35,002 bases of DNA from Desulfobacteraceae bacterium (GTDB lineage Bacteria > Desulfobacterota > Desulfobacteria > Desulfobacterales > JAABSP01): assembly GCA_011390345.1 (NCBI GenBank), contig JAABSP010000054.1:1-35002 (forward strand). Reading direction: 5' to 3'. The notes beneath the pieces are model-generated. The model did no database searches and was not told the origin of the DNA. It worked only from the letters and a program-made list of their open reading frames with translations. This document shows, one piece after another, positions 6,862 to 17,100 of the stretch. The translations under genes were made by a program, and so were the position numbers. Numbering within the stretch: position 1 is the first letter of the stretch; each line of letters starts with the position of its first letter.

Positions 6862-8379
6862 TCAGGCATAGGTGGTGATCAGGGGACGCTGGAGCATCTT
6901 CTCATACAGGTCGATGTACTGCCTGGCCGTCACCGCATAGGTGAAGGTCTCGAGGCTCTCCTTCATCACCGCTTCGATCCTGCGGGACTTTACCGCCTGC
7001 GGTAGATTGTAGAATCGCATGGCCTCGGTGACGGCCCAATAGAGCCCCTGTGCATCGAAGTGTTCAAAGAGAAAGCCGTTGCCCCAATCCTTTTCCACAT
7101 CCATATGGACCACGGTGTCGTGGATGCCGCCGGTGTCATGGGCAATGGGCAGTGCGCCGTAGATGGGGCCGATCATCTGCGGCAGGCCGCAGGGCTCGAA
7201 CCGTGAGGGCATCAGCACGAAATCGGCCGCGCCGTAGGAGAGATGCTCCAGCCGCTCGTCAAAGTCGCAGACCGCCATCCTGTCGTTAAGGGCATGGAAC
7301 CGGGCGATGTTCTTGAAGTGTTCCTGATACTCCCCGTTGGCCACGAATACGATTTGAAGCCCCTGGTCCCAGTACTCCGAGATGATGCCGTAGAGGATGT
7401 CGGCCAGCAGTTGACACCCCTTCTGGACGTTGTCGAGCCGGGAGGGCCAGAAGAAGAGGGGTACATTTTCGTCCACAGTCAGGCCGAGCCGGTTTTGCAG
7501 CTCCCGCTTGTTGGCCCGCTTTCCTTCCCGGTGGTTTTTCGGCCCATAGGGGACGGCCAGAGACTTGTCAGTCTCCGGATTGAAGGAGGGGTCCGGCGCG
7601 TTGAGGATTCCAACGGCGCAGTCGGCCCCGTACTTGTTCTTCAGCTCCCCCTGGATCTGCGGCTCCACAAAGGAGTGGACCCCATCCACGATCTCCTTTA
7701 AAAATGTGGGGCTGACCGTGTTGACGAAGTGTGCCGCGAAGATCGCGCTGGAGAGAAAATCGATCCCGTTCGTCTCCCAGCTCTCCTCATATGACCAGGG
7801 AACCCGCTCGAAGTAGAGGTGGCGCCAGAAAGCGGCCGCATCGATCCCCCGGTCTTCGATGTAGGAGAGGGTCCCCTTCATGGTATGGATATTGTGGATG
7901 GTGAAGAGGCAGGGGATCTCCATCTCTCTGGCCATGGCCGGGATCAGCGCGGTCATCCAGTCGTTGCAGTGGATCAGATCCGGCTGCACCCGGGGCACGA
8001 TGTAGTTAATCACATCCCGCTGAAAGGTGAGCGCGAGCTTCACATTCTCCGAGCCATCCCCGTAGATCCGGTTCAGATAGTAGAATGCCCGGTCCTCCAC
8101 CAGATGGATCCGGTCCTCGGGCATGGTATCCTGCAGCGAGACCAGCTCCTTTTTCAAAAACGGCGCGAGCCTGTCCCGAAAAATCCCCCGGTAGTCGGGC
8201 AGGGCCACATGGACATCCGCACCCTGTTCAAAGAGCGCGGTGATGAGCGCGGCCGAAACATCGGCCAGCCCCCCGGCCTTGGCCGTCAGATAGTGGGCGA
8301 TGCTCCCCATCCGGTCCGGGAGGTAGGTCACTTCCGGTGTTACGATAAGAATCCTCGGATTCTCCCTCTTGTTCAGCAT
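6862..8379 (-). CDS. glgA: Glycogen synthase (GT5)
   Basis: This 505-residue GT-B glycosyltransferase has the glycogen/starch synthase N-terminal loop TAKAGGLADVSAAL (about 32-45; usually KTGGLADV), which contacts the ADP-glucose donor. The C-terminal donor site is PSRFEPCGLPQMIG (about residue 393) followed by HDTGGIHDTV. It elongates alpha-1,4-glucan and acts with the branching enzyme encoded next. AAGGAG lies 7 bases before ATG 8379. It follows glgP by 38 bases. No ADP-glucose pyrophosphorylase (glgC) is visible in the window, so the sugar-nucleotide donor must come from elsewhere. Confidence 0.93.
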   Translation of the reverse strand: MLNKRENPRILIVTPEVTYLPDRMGSIAHYLTAKAGGLADVSAALITALFEQGADVHVALPDYRGIFRDRLAPFLKKELVSLQDTMPEDRIHLVEDRAFYYLNRIYGDGSENVKLALTFQRDVINYIVPRVQPDLIHCNDWMTALIPAMAREMEIPCLFTIHNIHTMKGTLSYIEDRGIDAAAFWRHLYFERVPWSYEESWETNGIDFLSSAIFAAHFVNTVSPTFLKEIVDGVHSFVEPQIQGELKNKYGADCAVGILNAPDPSFNPETDKSLAVPYGPKNHREGKRANKRELQNRLGLTVDENVPLFFWPSRLDNVQKGCQLLADILYGIISEYWDQGLQIVFVANGEYQEHFKNIARFHALNDRMAVCDFDERLEHLSYGAADFVLMPSRFEPCGLPQMIGPIYGALPIAHDTGGIHDTVVHMDVEKDWGNGFLFEHFDAQGLYWAVTEAMRFYNLPQAVKSRRIEAVMKESLETFTYAVTARQYIDLYEKMLQRPLITTYA

Positions 8380-8417
8380 CCATAGACTCCTTGAAGGTAT
8401 CGGGATATCATTGTCGG

Positions 8418-10967
8418 TTAAGCCCAGGTGATCAGCTTCGGTGTAAAGCGGGTCCAGTCGTCTCCTTTGGGCATCACGCGGACCGTGAAGCCGAACCGGC
8501 CGGAAAGACGACAGTTGATGGAAGATTCATACCGGAAATCGCCGTTGCCCAGTTCCTCCTTCACCTGCATGGGCTCGGCATTGCCCGAGTGGAGGGTCTC
8601 GATGGAGCGCATCTTCCCGTAATAGAGTTCCACATTCACCTCATCGGGTCTTAGAGCACCGAGATGGATCTCCGAGGTGACGTTGATGGCATCCCCCACC
8701 CGAAAAGGCCCGTTGCCGCTGCGGGTGTAGCCGCATACCCGGACATGTTTCCAGAGGCGCTGGAGCCGTTCCCGCTGCGCGGCAAGCGCTTTGGCCTCCT
8801 TCGCGCTCTCTCCGACCAGCCCCATATAGCGCTTTGCGGCCGGAAGATAAAAGGAGTTTTCATAGTCGGAAACCATCCGGTAAGCGCAGAAATCGCGCAT
8901 CCCCAGCTTCATCGACTCCTTCATCATTTTGATCCATCGGCTGGGAAGCCCCCCGTGATGACGATCGTAAAAAGCCGGGATCACGTCATTTTCCAGGATG
9001 TTGTAAAGCGCCTGACTTTCGATGGTATCCTGATACGCGTTGTCCTCATATGCCTCGCCGCTGCCGATGGCCCAGCCCCTGTCCGGGTTGTACCCCTCAT
9101 CCCACCAGCCGTCCAGGATGCTCAGATTGAGTACGCCGTTGATGGCAGCCTTCATTCCCGAGGTTCCGCAGGCCTCGAAGGGGCGGCGGGGGGTGTTGAG
9201 CCAGACATCAGCCCCATGAACCAGATGGCGGGCCAGGTGGATGTCGTAATCCTCGATGAATATGAAGCGGTGGCGGATATGGCTGTTCTGGGCAAAGGCC
9301 ACCACCTGCTGGATCAGCCCTTTCCCCTCGTTGTCCTTGGGGTGAGCCTTGCCTGCGAAGATGAACTGCACTGGCCGGGAGGGGTTGTTGATGATAGCCT
9401 CCAGCCGTTTGAGGTCCATGAAGAGCAGAAATGCCCGTTTATAGGTGGCAAAGCGCCGGGCAAAGCCGATGGTGAGGATATCCTGATCCAGCACGGCCTC
9501 TGCCTCCCGCATCACGGCCTTGGGCGCGTTGCGCCGGCCATACTGCTGCACCATGAGGCGGCGGCAGGTCCGGATCAGCCTGGAGCGGCTCATCTCATGG
9601 GCCCGCCAGAGTTCCTCGTCATACATTTCGTCGATCCTGGTGAGGACTTCCGGGGCCGATGGGGTCAGGCGCCAGTTCGGGCCGATGTACCGCTCGCAGA
9701 GGAGCGCATTCTCATAGGAGAGCCAGGAGGGGATATGCACTCCATTGGTGACGTGGGAGATGGGAATCTCCTCTTCGGGAAGCCCGGGCCAGACCCCGGC
9801 CCACATCTTTCGGGCCACGGAGCCGTGAAGCCGGCTCACTCCGTTGCAGTATCGGGCCAATCGCACCCCCAGAACGAACATGGAGAGCGGGCTGTGGCTG
9901 TCTGCGCCGTCCATCTGCCCCCAGGAGAGGATTTTGTCCACCGAAATGCCGTATCGGCCCTCGAATGGGAGAAGATAGGGCCGGACCTGATCCGCGGGAA
10001 ACTCATCATGGCCCGCGGCCACCGGCGTATGGGTGGTGAAGATCGTGGTCCGGGCCGCAATCTCCTGTGCGGTCTCCAGATCGATGGCATGAGCCTCCAT
10101 GAGCTGGGCCACCCGTTCCACATTGGCAAAAGAGCAGTGGCCTTCGTTCATGTGGCAGATCACCGGATTGAGATCCAGGGCTCGAAGGGCCCGGACCCCG
10201 CCGATCCCCAGAAGAACCTCCTGGGCCAGCCGGGTCCCGTATTCTCCGGAATAGAGCCTTGCAGTGATGTTCCGGATCTCCCGGGAGTTTTCCGGGATGT
10301 TGGTATCCAATAGATAGAGGGTGACATTGCCCACCTTGATCCGCCAGACATCGGCGAGAATATGGCCGTCGGGCCCGTCCACGCCGATGCGGACGAATTT
10401 GCCCGATTTGTTTTTTGCCCGCACCATCGGGATCTGGTAGAAGTCGGTCTCGGTATAATCCTCCTGCTGCCACCCTTCGGAATCGAGGTACTGCCGGAAA
10501 TACCCCTGCCGGTAGAGTAATCCCACGCCGGTCAGGGGAAGGCCGATATCCGATGCCGCCTTGAGATGGTCCCCGGCCAGTATCCCCAGTCCTCCGGCAA
10601 AGAGCGGGATGCTCTCATGGATGCCGAACTCCATGGAGAAGTAGGCGATGGTATTATTCCGCTCCAGGGGCCACCGCTCGTGGTCGCTCGGGGTGCAGAC
10701 CCGCTCCCGGAAGAGCTTCTTGACCCGGTCCATATGCGCTAGGAAGCTGGTGTCTTGGGCCAGCTCCTCCAGTCGGTGCTGGGGGATGAAGGTGGAGAAG
10801 ACGATGGGGTTTCGGCCCGCCTTGTCCCAGAGCCGCGGGTCGATCCGCCGGAAGAGTTCCACCGCATCGTGGTGCCAGCACCACCAGATGTTTCTTGACA
10901 GCACCTCCAGGAAGCTGAGGGGCTTTGGAATTCTTGGAAATACCTGAAACGTTTGAAGATGATCCAT
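8418..10967 (-). CDS. glgP: Alpha-glucan phosphorylase (GT35) with N-terminal DUF3417 domain
   Basis: This 849-residue phosphorylase releases glucose-1-phosphate from glycogen. The first ~115 residues (IPKPLSFLEVLSRNIWWCWH) match the DUF3417 domain that leads the bacterial alpha-glucan phosphorylases of this type. AYFSMEFGIHESIPLFAGGLG follows in the catalytic N-domain. The PLP lysine is about residue 606 in GTSGMKAAINGVLN. A C-terminal beta-sandwich ends the protein. The start is ATG 10967 because AAGGAT lies about 7 bases upstream; an earlier in-frame ATG at 11036 has no such site and lies inside the neighbouring terminator hairpin. It is the first gene of glgP-glgA-glgB, so synthesis and breakdown of glycogen are encoded together. 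Confidence 0.94.
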   Translation of the reverse strand: MDHLQTFQVFPRIPKPLSFLEVLSRNIWWCWHHDAVELFRRIDPRLWDKAGRNPIVFSTFIPQHRLEELAQDTSFLAHMDRVKKLFRERVCTPSDHERWPLERNNTIAYFSMEFGIHESIPLFAGGLGILAGDHLKAASDIGLPLTGVGLLYRQGYFRQYLDSEGWQQEDYTETDFYQIPMVRAKNKSGKFVRIGVDGPDGHILADVWRIKVGNVTLYLLDTNIPENSREIRNITARLYSGEYGTRLAQEVLLGIGGVRALRALDLNPVICHMNEGHCSFANVERVAQLMEAHAIDLETAQEIAARTTIFTTHTPVAAGHDEFPADQVRPYLLPFEGRYGISVDKILSWGQMDGADSHSPLSMFVLGVRLARYCNGVSRLHGSVARKMWAGVWPGLPEEEIPISHVTNGVHIPSWLSYENALLCERYIGPNWRLTPSAPEVLTRIDEMYDEELWRAHEMSRSRLIRTCRRLMVQQYGRRNAPKAVMREAEAVLDQDILTIGFARRFATYKRAFLLFMDLKRLEAIINNPSRPVQFIFAGKAHPKDNEGKGLIQQVVAFAQNSHIRHRFIFIEDYDIHLARHLVHGADVWLNTPRRPFEACGTSGMKAAINGVLNLSILDGWWDEGYNPDRGWAIGSGEAYEDNAYQDTIESQALYNILENDVIPAFYDRHHGGLPSRWIKMMKESMKLGMRDFCAYRMVSDYENSFYLPAAKRYMGLVGESAKEAKALAAQRERLQRLWKHVRVCGYTRSGNGPFRVGDAINVTSEIHLGALRPDEVNVELYYGKMRSIETLHSGNAEPMQVKEELGNGDFRYESSINCRLSGRFGFTVRVMPKGDDWTRFTPKLITWA

Positions 10968-11035
10968 TTTATCCTTTCTCGAAAACAACAAAAACGGATT
11001 TATATCACTATGGCATATAAACCCGTTCCTTGTCA

Positions 11036-11082
11036 AAACAAAGGGGGAAACCCCCGGGAATTTCAGGGATTCCCCCCTTGTG
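11036..11082 (-). terminator. Hairpin terminator behind the dockerin protein gene
   Basis: On the minus strand CAAGGGGGGAA pairs with TTTCCCCCTTTG, enclosing an inner GGGAAT/ATTCCC stem, and a TTTGTTTTG tract follows. It lies 19 bases after the stop codon of the giant secreted protein gene and just before glgP, so it separates the two transcripts. Confidence 0.65.
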
Positions 11083-11100
11083 ATGGTTAATTGTCAGAAG

Positions 11101-14100
11101 TTACTGGATCGTTCTTAAGCCCGAGACATGTTGCAGGAGCATCAGGGCGTCGACCATGTCGATTTTGTTGTTGCCGCTCGGTTCGGCCTCGACATAGGCA
11201 TCGACGACATCGAGTCCCGCCAGAACCTGGAGAACAGTGATCACATCACCGAGACCCAGTTGGCCGTCGCCGTCCAGATCCCCGGTGGCCAATTGACCCA
11301 CTGTTACCTCGATGGTGGCGGTATCCGTATTGGTGGCCGGGATGCCGCTGCCGTCATCTACCACTACGGTAATGAGGGCTTTCACCCCGCTTTCCCCGGC
11401 GGTGGGGCCGATGGTCAGTTTGTGGGTGTTGTCTCCGGTTTCGGTTGCCAGCACCGGCTGGGTCACCGGGATCGCTCCGGCATTGGAGGATACAGCCGTA
11501 ATCTCCAGCGCATCCAACGGGGTTTCCACATCTTCTACGGTAAAGTAGATGGTTTCGGACTGTTGCTTTGGAATCGTCCGGAACTGCGGGAGATTCAGGA
11601 GCTTCGGTGCATCATTGACCTGCTTTACCGTTACCGTAAAGCTGGTTTCATTGGTTCCCTGGGATTCATTGATGGCCCGCAGCGTTATGGTGGATTCCGC
11701 AGTCGAATCGGTCAGCGGCACGTTTGCAGCAGGCTCGATCACGACCTCAAATTGATCCTCACCCAGTTTGTTGATGGTGACTCCCTGTTCCGGAATGACA
11801 TCCGGGGCCGAAGAGCTGGACTGGATCTCAACATTCGAATACCGATCACTTGCTGTGAATGAGATCGTCAGCACACCGTCTTCGTTCATCACTTGCGCCG
11901 CAATATCCTGTATCGAGGGCCGGGAAACGTTCAAGGGAGTGACCACGAGTTTGAAAGATGCTGGTTGCTCTCCGGCATCCGTATCCTGCACTATAATCGT
12001 GACGGTCGCCTCGTTTGAACCATCCGAGGGGATCGCATTCGGCGACAGAATCACCTCGTGCGTGAGGTTTGCCTCCGGCGAGGTGAGACGGTTGACGGTA
12101 ACATACGGCTCGTATGGCGGCAGGAGATCCACATTGTCCGACTGCACATACACCGTCAACAGGTTCACCGAATCTTCAATATCCGCAACACCGAATTTGA
12201 CACTGGTGCTGTCCAACTCCGGAACATAGACGATATCCGGATCTCCGGGTATAGGCAGATTGATCGTTGGCAGATCGTTGACCGGCCTGATCCTCAATGT
12301 GAAGGGGGCGGTCTCTACAAAGGCCGCATCGACAGAATCCTTTACCTTGATCGTAATCTGCGCCTCCCCGAAATCATTGGTATCCGGAACCATCGTGAAG
12401 GTTACATTGCCCTCTGCGGTAATTTCATCGAAGACAATCGTCCCCTTGACGCCGCCAATATCCGAGGTGGTCTGGGGCACCCAGTCGTAGCCCATGATGA
12501 GGGTATCCCCATCCGGGTCATTCACATCTACGCTCAGGGTCAGTACATCCTGCAATGTAGCATCATCCGGGTCCTCGTCCGCCACAACCGGGGGTACGAT
12601 CGGCTGACCATCCTGCATAACCGCAGATATAGTGGGCAGATCATTGACCCCTATCACCCGAAGCGTGAACTGGATCGTGGATGATTTGGTTTCATCGTTC
12701 TTGTCATAAACGGTAACCTCTATGTTCGTCACGCCGTATGCGTTCAGCGGCGGATCGATGGTGAGCTTCCGCTGTTTTGCGGTCTGGCTGTCAAAATAGA
12801 GCTGCTCGTAGAGATCGGTGAAGATCCCCGGATCAGTGGTTTCAACCGCCCTGATCCCGATATTCTGCAGCTCCGAATCCACGTCACTGACCTCGAACGT
12901 CACTTCTATCGCAGGTCCGTCCTCCTCCATGGTGATCGGGTCGGTGGTCGGGTCTATCCTGGTGACGGTCGGGGGATCATCAAAGGATTCATAACTGAGC
13001 AGTATGGTTTTGGTTACACTGATCGGCTGCTGTTGAGCTGTGGGAGGATTATCGGCATTCGGCGGCACCTGATCCCTCACTGTCACTTCGATCTTTGCGG
13101 TTCCGGCCAGATCGGCCGGGGGGGTGAAGGTCACATTCCGGGTATCTCCGGTTCCAAGGGTCTGGAAGTAGTTCCCGGTCATCCGCTTGAAGTCCGAATC
13201 CGAACTACCTTTCGCCTTCCACCAGAGTACCATGCCCACATCAAGAAGATCTGTATCGGTCTCCTGATCACTGATGGTGTAGGAGAATTCAAAGGGATCG
13301 TCTTCGATCAGGCTTGTCCCCGTCTCATCATAGTCGAGGCTGAGGGTCGGCGCATCATTGATCTCTACAATCTTTACGAGGAAGGAGTCATAAAGGGTTT
13401 CCTCGCCGTCGGTAACGGAGACGGTGATCTTTGCCTCACCAGTCAGATTCGGCGGCGGAGTGATCTCCAGATATGTTCTGCTGTCCGTTCCCTTGACAAT
13501 CGTTCCCTTTTCCGTATGGGTGCTGGGATTGGTCCAGACCCATCCGGCTTCCACCGTGGCCGTATCCCCTTCATCCGGATCGTCGGCCCTGTAATAGACC
13601 ACCCGGGACTGGTCCTCTATGATCTCGATGGGGAAGGTATCCTCGTCGAGCAGTGTAAATGTCGGCACATCATTAACCGGTACGACCGTTATGTCGAACG
13701 TAAGTGTATCAGTGCCGTTCTCCAGTTGGAAATCATTGGATCTGACAGTGATGGATCCCACTCCCGATAGATTGTGGGCAGGCGTGACATTCATGTTGCA
13801 TCGTTTGAAATAGTTGCCCTCGATTGTGCAGGAGACCGTCGGATTCGGAAAGAGAGACTCGTTTGTGTTTTCGATCACCTTGACCTCGATGTTTTCGGCC
13901 AATGTGTCCGGATCGGATACCGTGAATTCAGGACTGATGAATATGTCTTCGTCAGATTCAATCGCCAGCGGACCGTCCGGCTCGATCTCCGGTCGATCAT
14001 TGACCCCGGTGACATAGAGGGTGAAACTGCCCTCATCCGAGAGAACCTGTTCCCCCGCCTCGGGAACATCCGTCACCGTGATGGTGACCGGCACAGACCC

Positions 14101-17100
14101 GTAAGCGTCCGGGGCTGGGGTGATGGTCATGGCGACCTTGCCTGTTGCCGCATCGGGCCCGGTAAATGACCAGGTTCCCTTGGCCATCTGCGTCTCCCCC
14201 CATGTTGCGGTAAGAATCAAGTTCTCAGGGGAGGTTTCCACATCCGTCGCATTGAATTCCACCGTTACTGGGGTATCCTCCAGTGTTTCAACGGTTTGAG
14301 GGAGGTTTGCGAGTACCGGCTGGTCATTGACCGAATTGACGGTCAGGCGGAAGATTTCCGTGACCGGAGGATTACCTTCTTGGATCATCTGGGGATCCAG
14401 TACGGTCACTGTGATATCCGCATAGCCATGCTGGTTGAGTGGCGGCGAAAGCAGCAGGGTTACCTTTCCGGCGGCATCCGGCCCTTGCATGATTCCGGCA
14501 CTCTCGATAGTGCCGGCAATCGTTGCATCCGGCTCTCCCCAGATGGCGCCGACGGTCAGTTTATCGGGGGAGGTCTCGATATCGCCCACCGTGAAATAGA
14601 CCTTCTTCTCCTGATCTTCCGGCGTCGACGTATCCTGTATCGGTGAGATGGTCGGGAAATCGTTGACCGGTGTGATGTTTACCGTCAGTGTTTTCTGCTC
14701 GGCCTTCAAACCTGCCGCGTCGGTAGCTGTAAAGGTGATGCTCGCTGTTCCGTTCTGATTCAGTTTCGGATCGATGACGAGTTGCGCTGTCAGACCTTGG
14801 CCCAATGGCGGTACCGCTGTGATCTGGTTGGTTCCGGTGCTTTGGAAAACGACGCTTTCGAACATGGCTGCGGAAGCGGAAGCGTCCGCGGTCAACGTAA
14901 CATTCTCTTGATCGGGGTCCGAAATGGTAATCGGTACGATGACTTGTGTGTCTTCCAGTGTGCTGACCGTAGCAGGGGATGGCAGGGTGATGACAGGTTC
15001 GTCGGGATCAGGGTCGACATAGACGGTGAAGGTATAGGTCTGGGCGATTCCGCTTTTATCATCGACGCTGAGAGTTATAGCAGCCTCCCCGTACAGACCG
15101 CTGTTGGCATTTTTATTCGGTGTTACCTGCAGTGCCAGATCCTCGGTGGGCTCGGCCGATGTGATATCGTAGACCCAATGGTCCAGCCCGTCTTTGGTGC
15201 CGTCGCTGATAATGTTGAGCCCTTGATAACCATATGTGATGAGGTCGGTGTTGGCAGTCGTGCCCGCATTCGGATCGCCTAGAATGACCTCGACATAGAG
15301 ATTGTCGCCGTCTACATCTTTGACTTGGAAATTTATCGTTTCCGAGGTATCCTCGAGAAAACTGATCGGCGTTGGTGCAGTGAAGATGATTTCCGGCAGA
15401 TCGTTGACCGGGGCTACCGAAAGCCGGAAGGAACTGTTCGTTGTGTTTCCATCTCCGTCGGTAACCGAGACGGTAATGGTCGCCTTTCCGAATGCATTAT
15501 CAAGCGGATCCAACTGGAAGCTGCAGGTGCCGTCTGAATTGCAGATGTATGAGATCGGTGAATTCACGACCAACGGCGCGCCGGCGGGATAAGGTTCTGC
15601 GGTCACGTTCACATTATTGATCAAAGTCGATAAGGGTGTTTCACCAACGCCGTCGCTGATGATAAAGTCGACAACCGCTGGCTGATCCGGATCTTCGTCC
15701 ATCTCCACATTCGGCAGCGGTGATGGCTCGATGTCCGGTGCTGTATTGTAGATGAAACTGAAATCCGTGTAGGCATCTGCGGTTGGTGAATGATAGTCTG
15801 TGGCTCTGATGTATATGGTAGTCTCGATATGCTGGGGGGGGGACGGATCGGTTATAGTCAGCGTGCAGTTGTGTGAACCGGTCAAACCTTTACCATCGCA
15901 CTGTATGGTGACCCTGCCGTCCATAGCCGAAATCAAAGGTCTATCTGGGTCCAAGCCTACCGACAGCATTCCATTTTCACCAGAAAAATCATCGTATGCT
16001 GAATCGGCATCGGATACGGTAAATTCGATCGGTACGAATTTATTTCCCTCATTCAAAGTTATGGTCTGCCCCTCTTGGGGAAATACAATGGAAGGTGCAT
16101 TGCTCAGTCCGACCTGAAAAAGCATCGTTTCGGAGGAGAAGACACCCTGTGTGTCAGTTGCGGTTACGGTGATGGCGAGTGGATCGACCGTTACTTTATT
16201 GGCTTTGACATTGACGTCGAGCCGCCATGTCGTGCTGGCGGTCTGGGTGATGGAGACGGTAACTGCATCCGCATCGGTTGCTGTCGTCCCTGTAATTGAC
16301 TTTCCGACCTCAACCATAGACAGAGAACCGCCATCCGGCGTATAGGGATCCCAGATATCAAGGAAATATGAATAGGGTGTGATACTGGAAACCTGCTCAA
16401 CGCTCTCGGATTCCGGCAGCCCGGTGATTTTCGGCACCCCATTGACCGTAAGTGTAAAACTTTCGGTGGAAACATTCAAATCCTCATCCTCCACATCGAT
16501 GGAGATGATGGATGTGCCGGATTTGTCCAGTGCAGGCTTGACTTCGAGGGTATATTTCGTCAGATCCGTTGCATTCTGCGTCAGCCGTAAGCCGATGGCG
16601 GGAACCAGTGATGTGTTCGAGGAATTGATGGTGATATCCAAATTCCCGGCTTCCGTCGTTTTATCGCTTGCCGTAAATGTAACTACGGTGCCCGGGTCGG
16701 AGGAATCAGTCCTTTCAGGCATCGATTGATCCTCAATGGGGGTGATGGTGGGAGGATCGTTTATATTCAGGGGAAAGGAGACGCTAGTCGTATTCTGGGG
16801 ATCATCCTGGTCCGTTACCTTTACGGTTACGATTCCCGTGTCGATTTTTGTCTTGGAGGTGATGGTCAGGATGCGCGTGGAATCGAGACCACCAACAGGG
16901 TCAGTTACAGCAACAGTTCCCAGTGTATCATCTGAAATGGTTGGGGTAACTGTCAAAGACCCCTCGGCCGTTTCCGCATCATAGACCTGGAAGGTAAATG
17001 TTTTTTCCGTGCCGCCAACCCGCACCTGAACCTCATCCGACGGAAGCCCCTGGATGGTGGGAGGAAGCGACAGGGCTCCGGAAGCGAGGTCGGCTACCTC

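Noticed and set aside
5289-10313. Very long antisense frames opposite glgB, glgA and glgP (for example 5289-6878 and 8664-10313 on the plus strand)
   Set aside because: They are shadows produced by GC-rich codon use of the true minus-strand genes; their translations have no domain logic and no ribosome sites.
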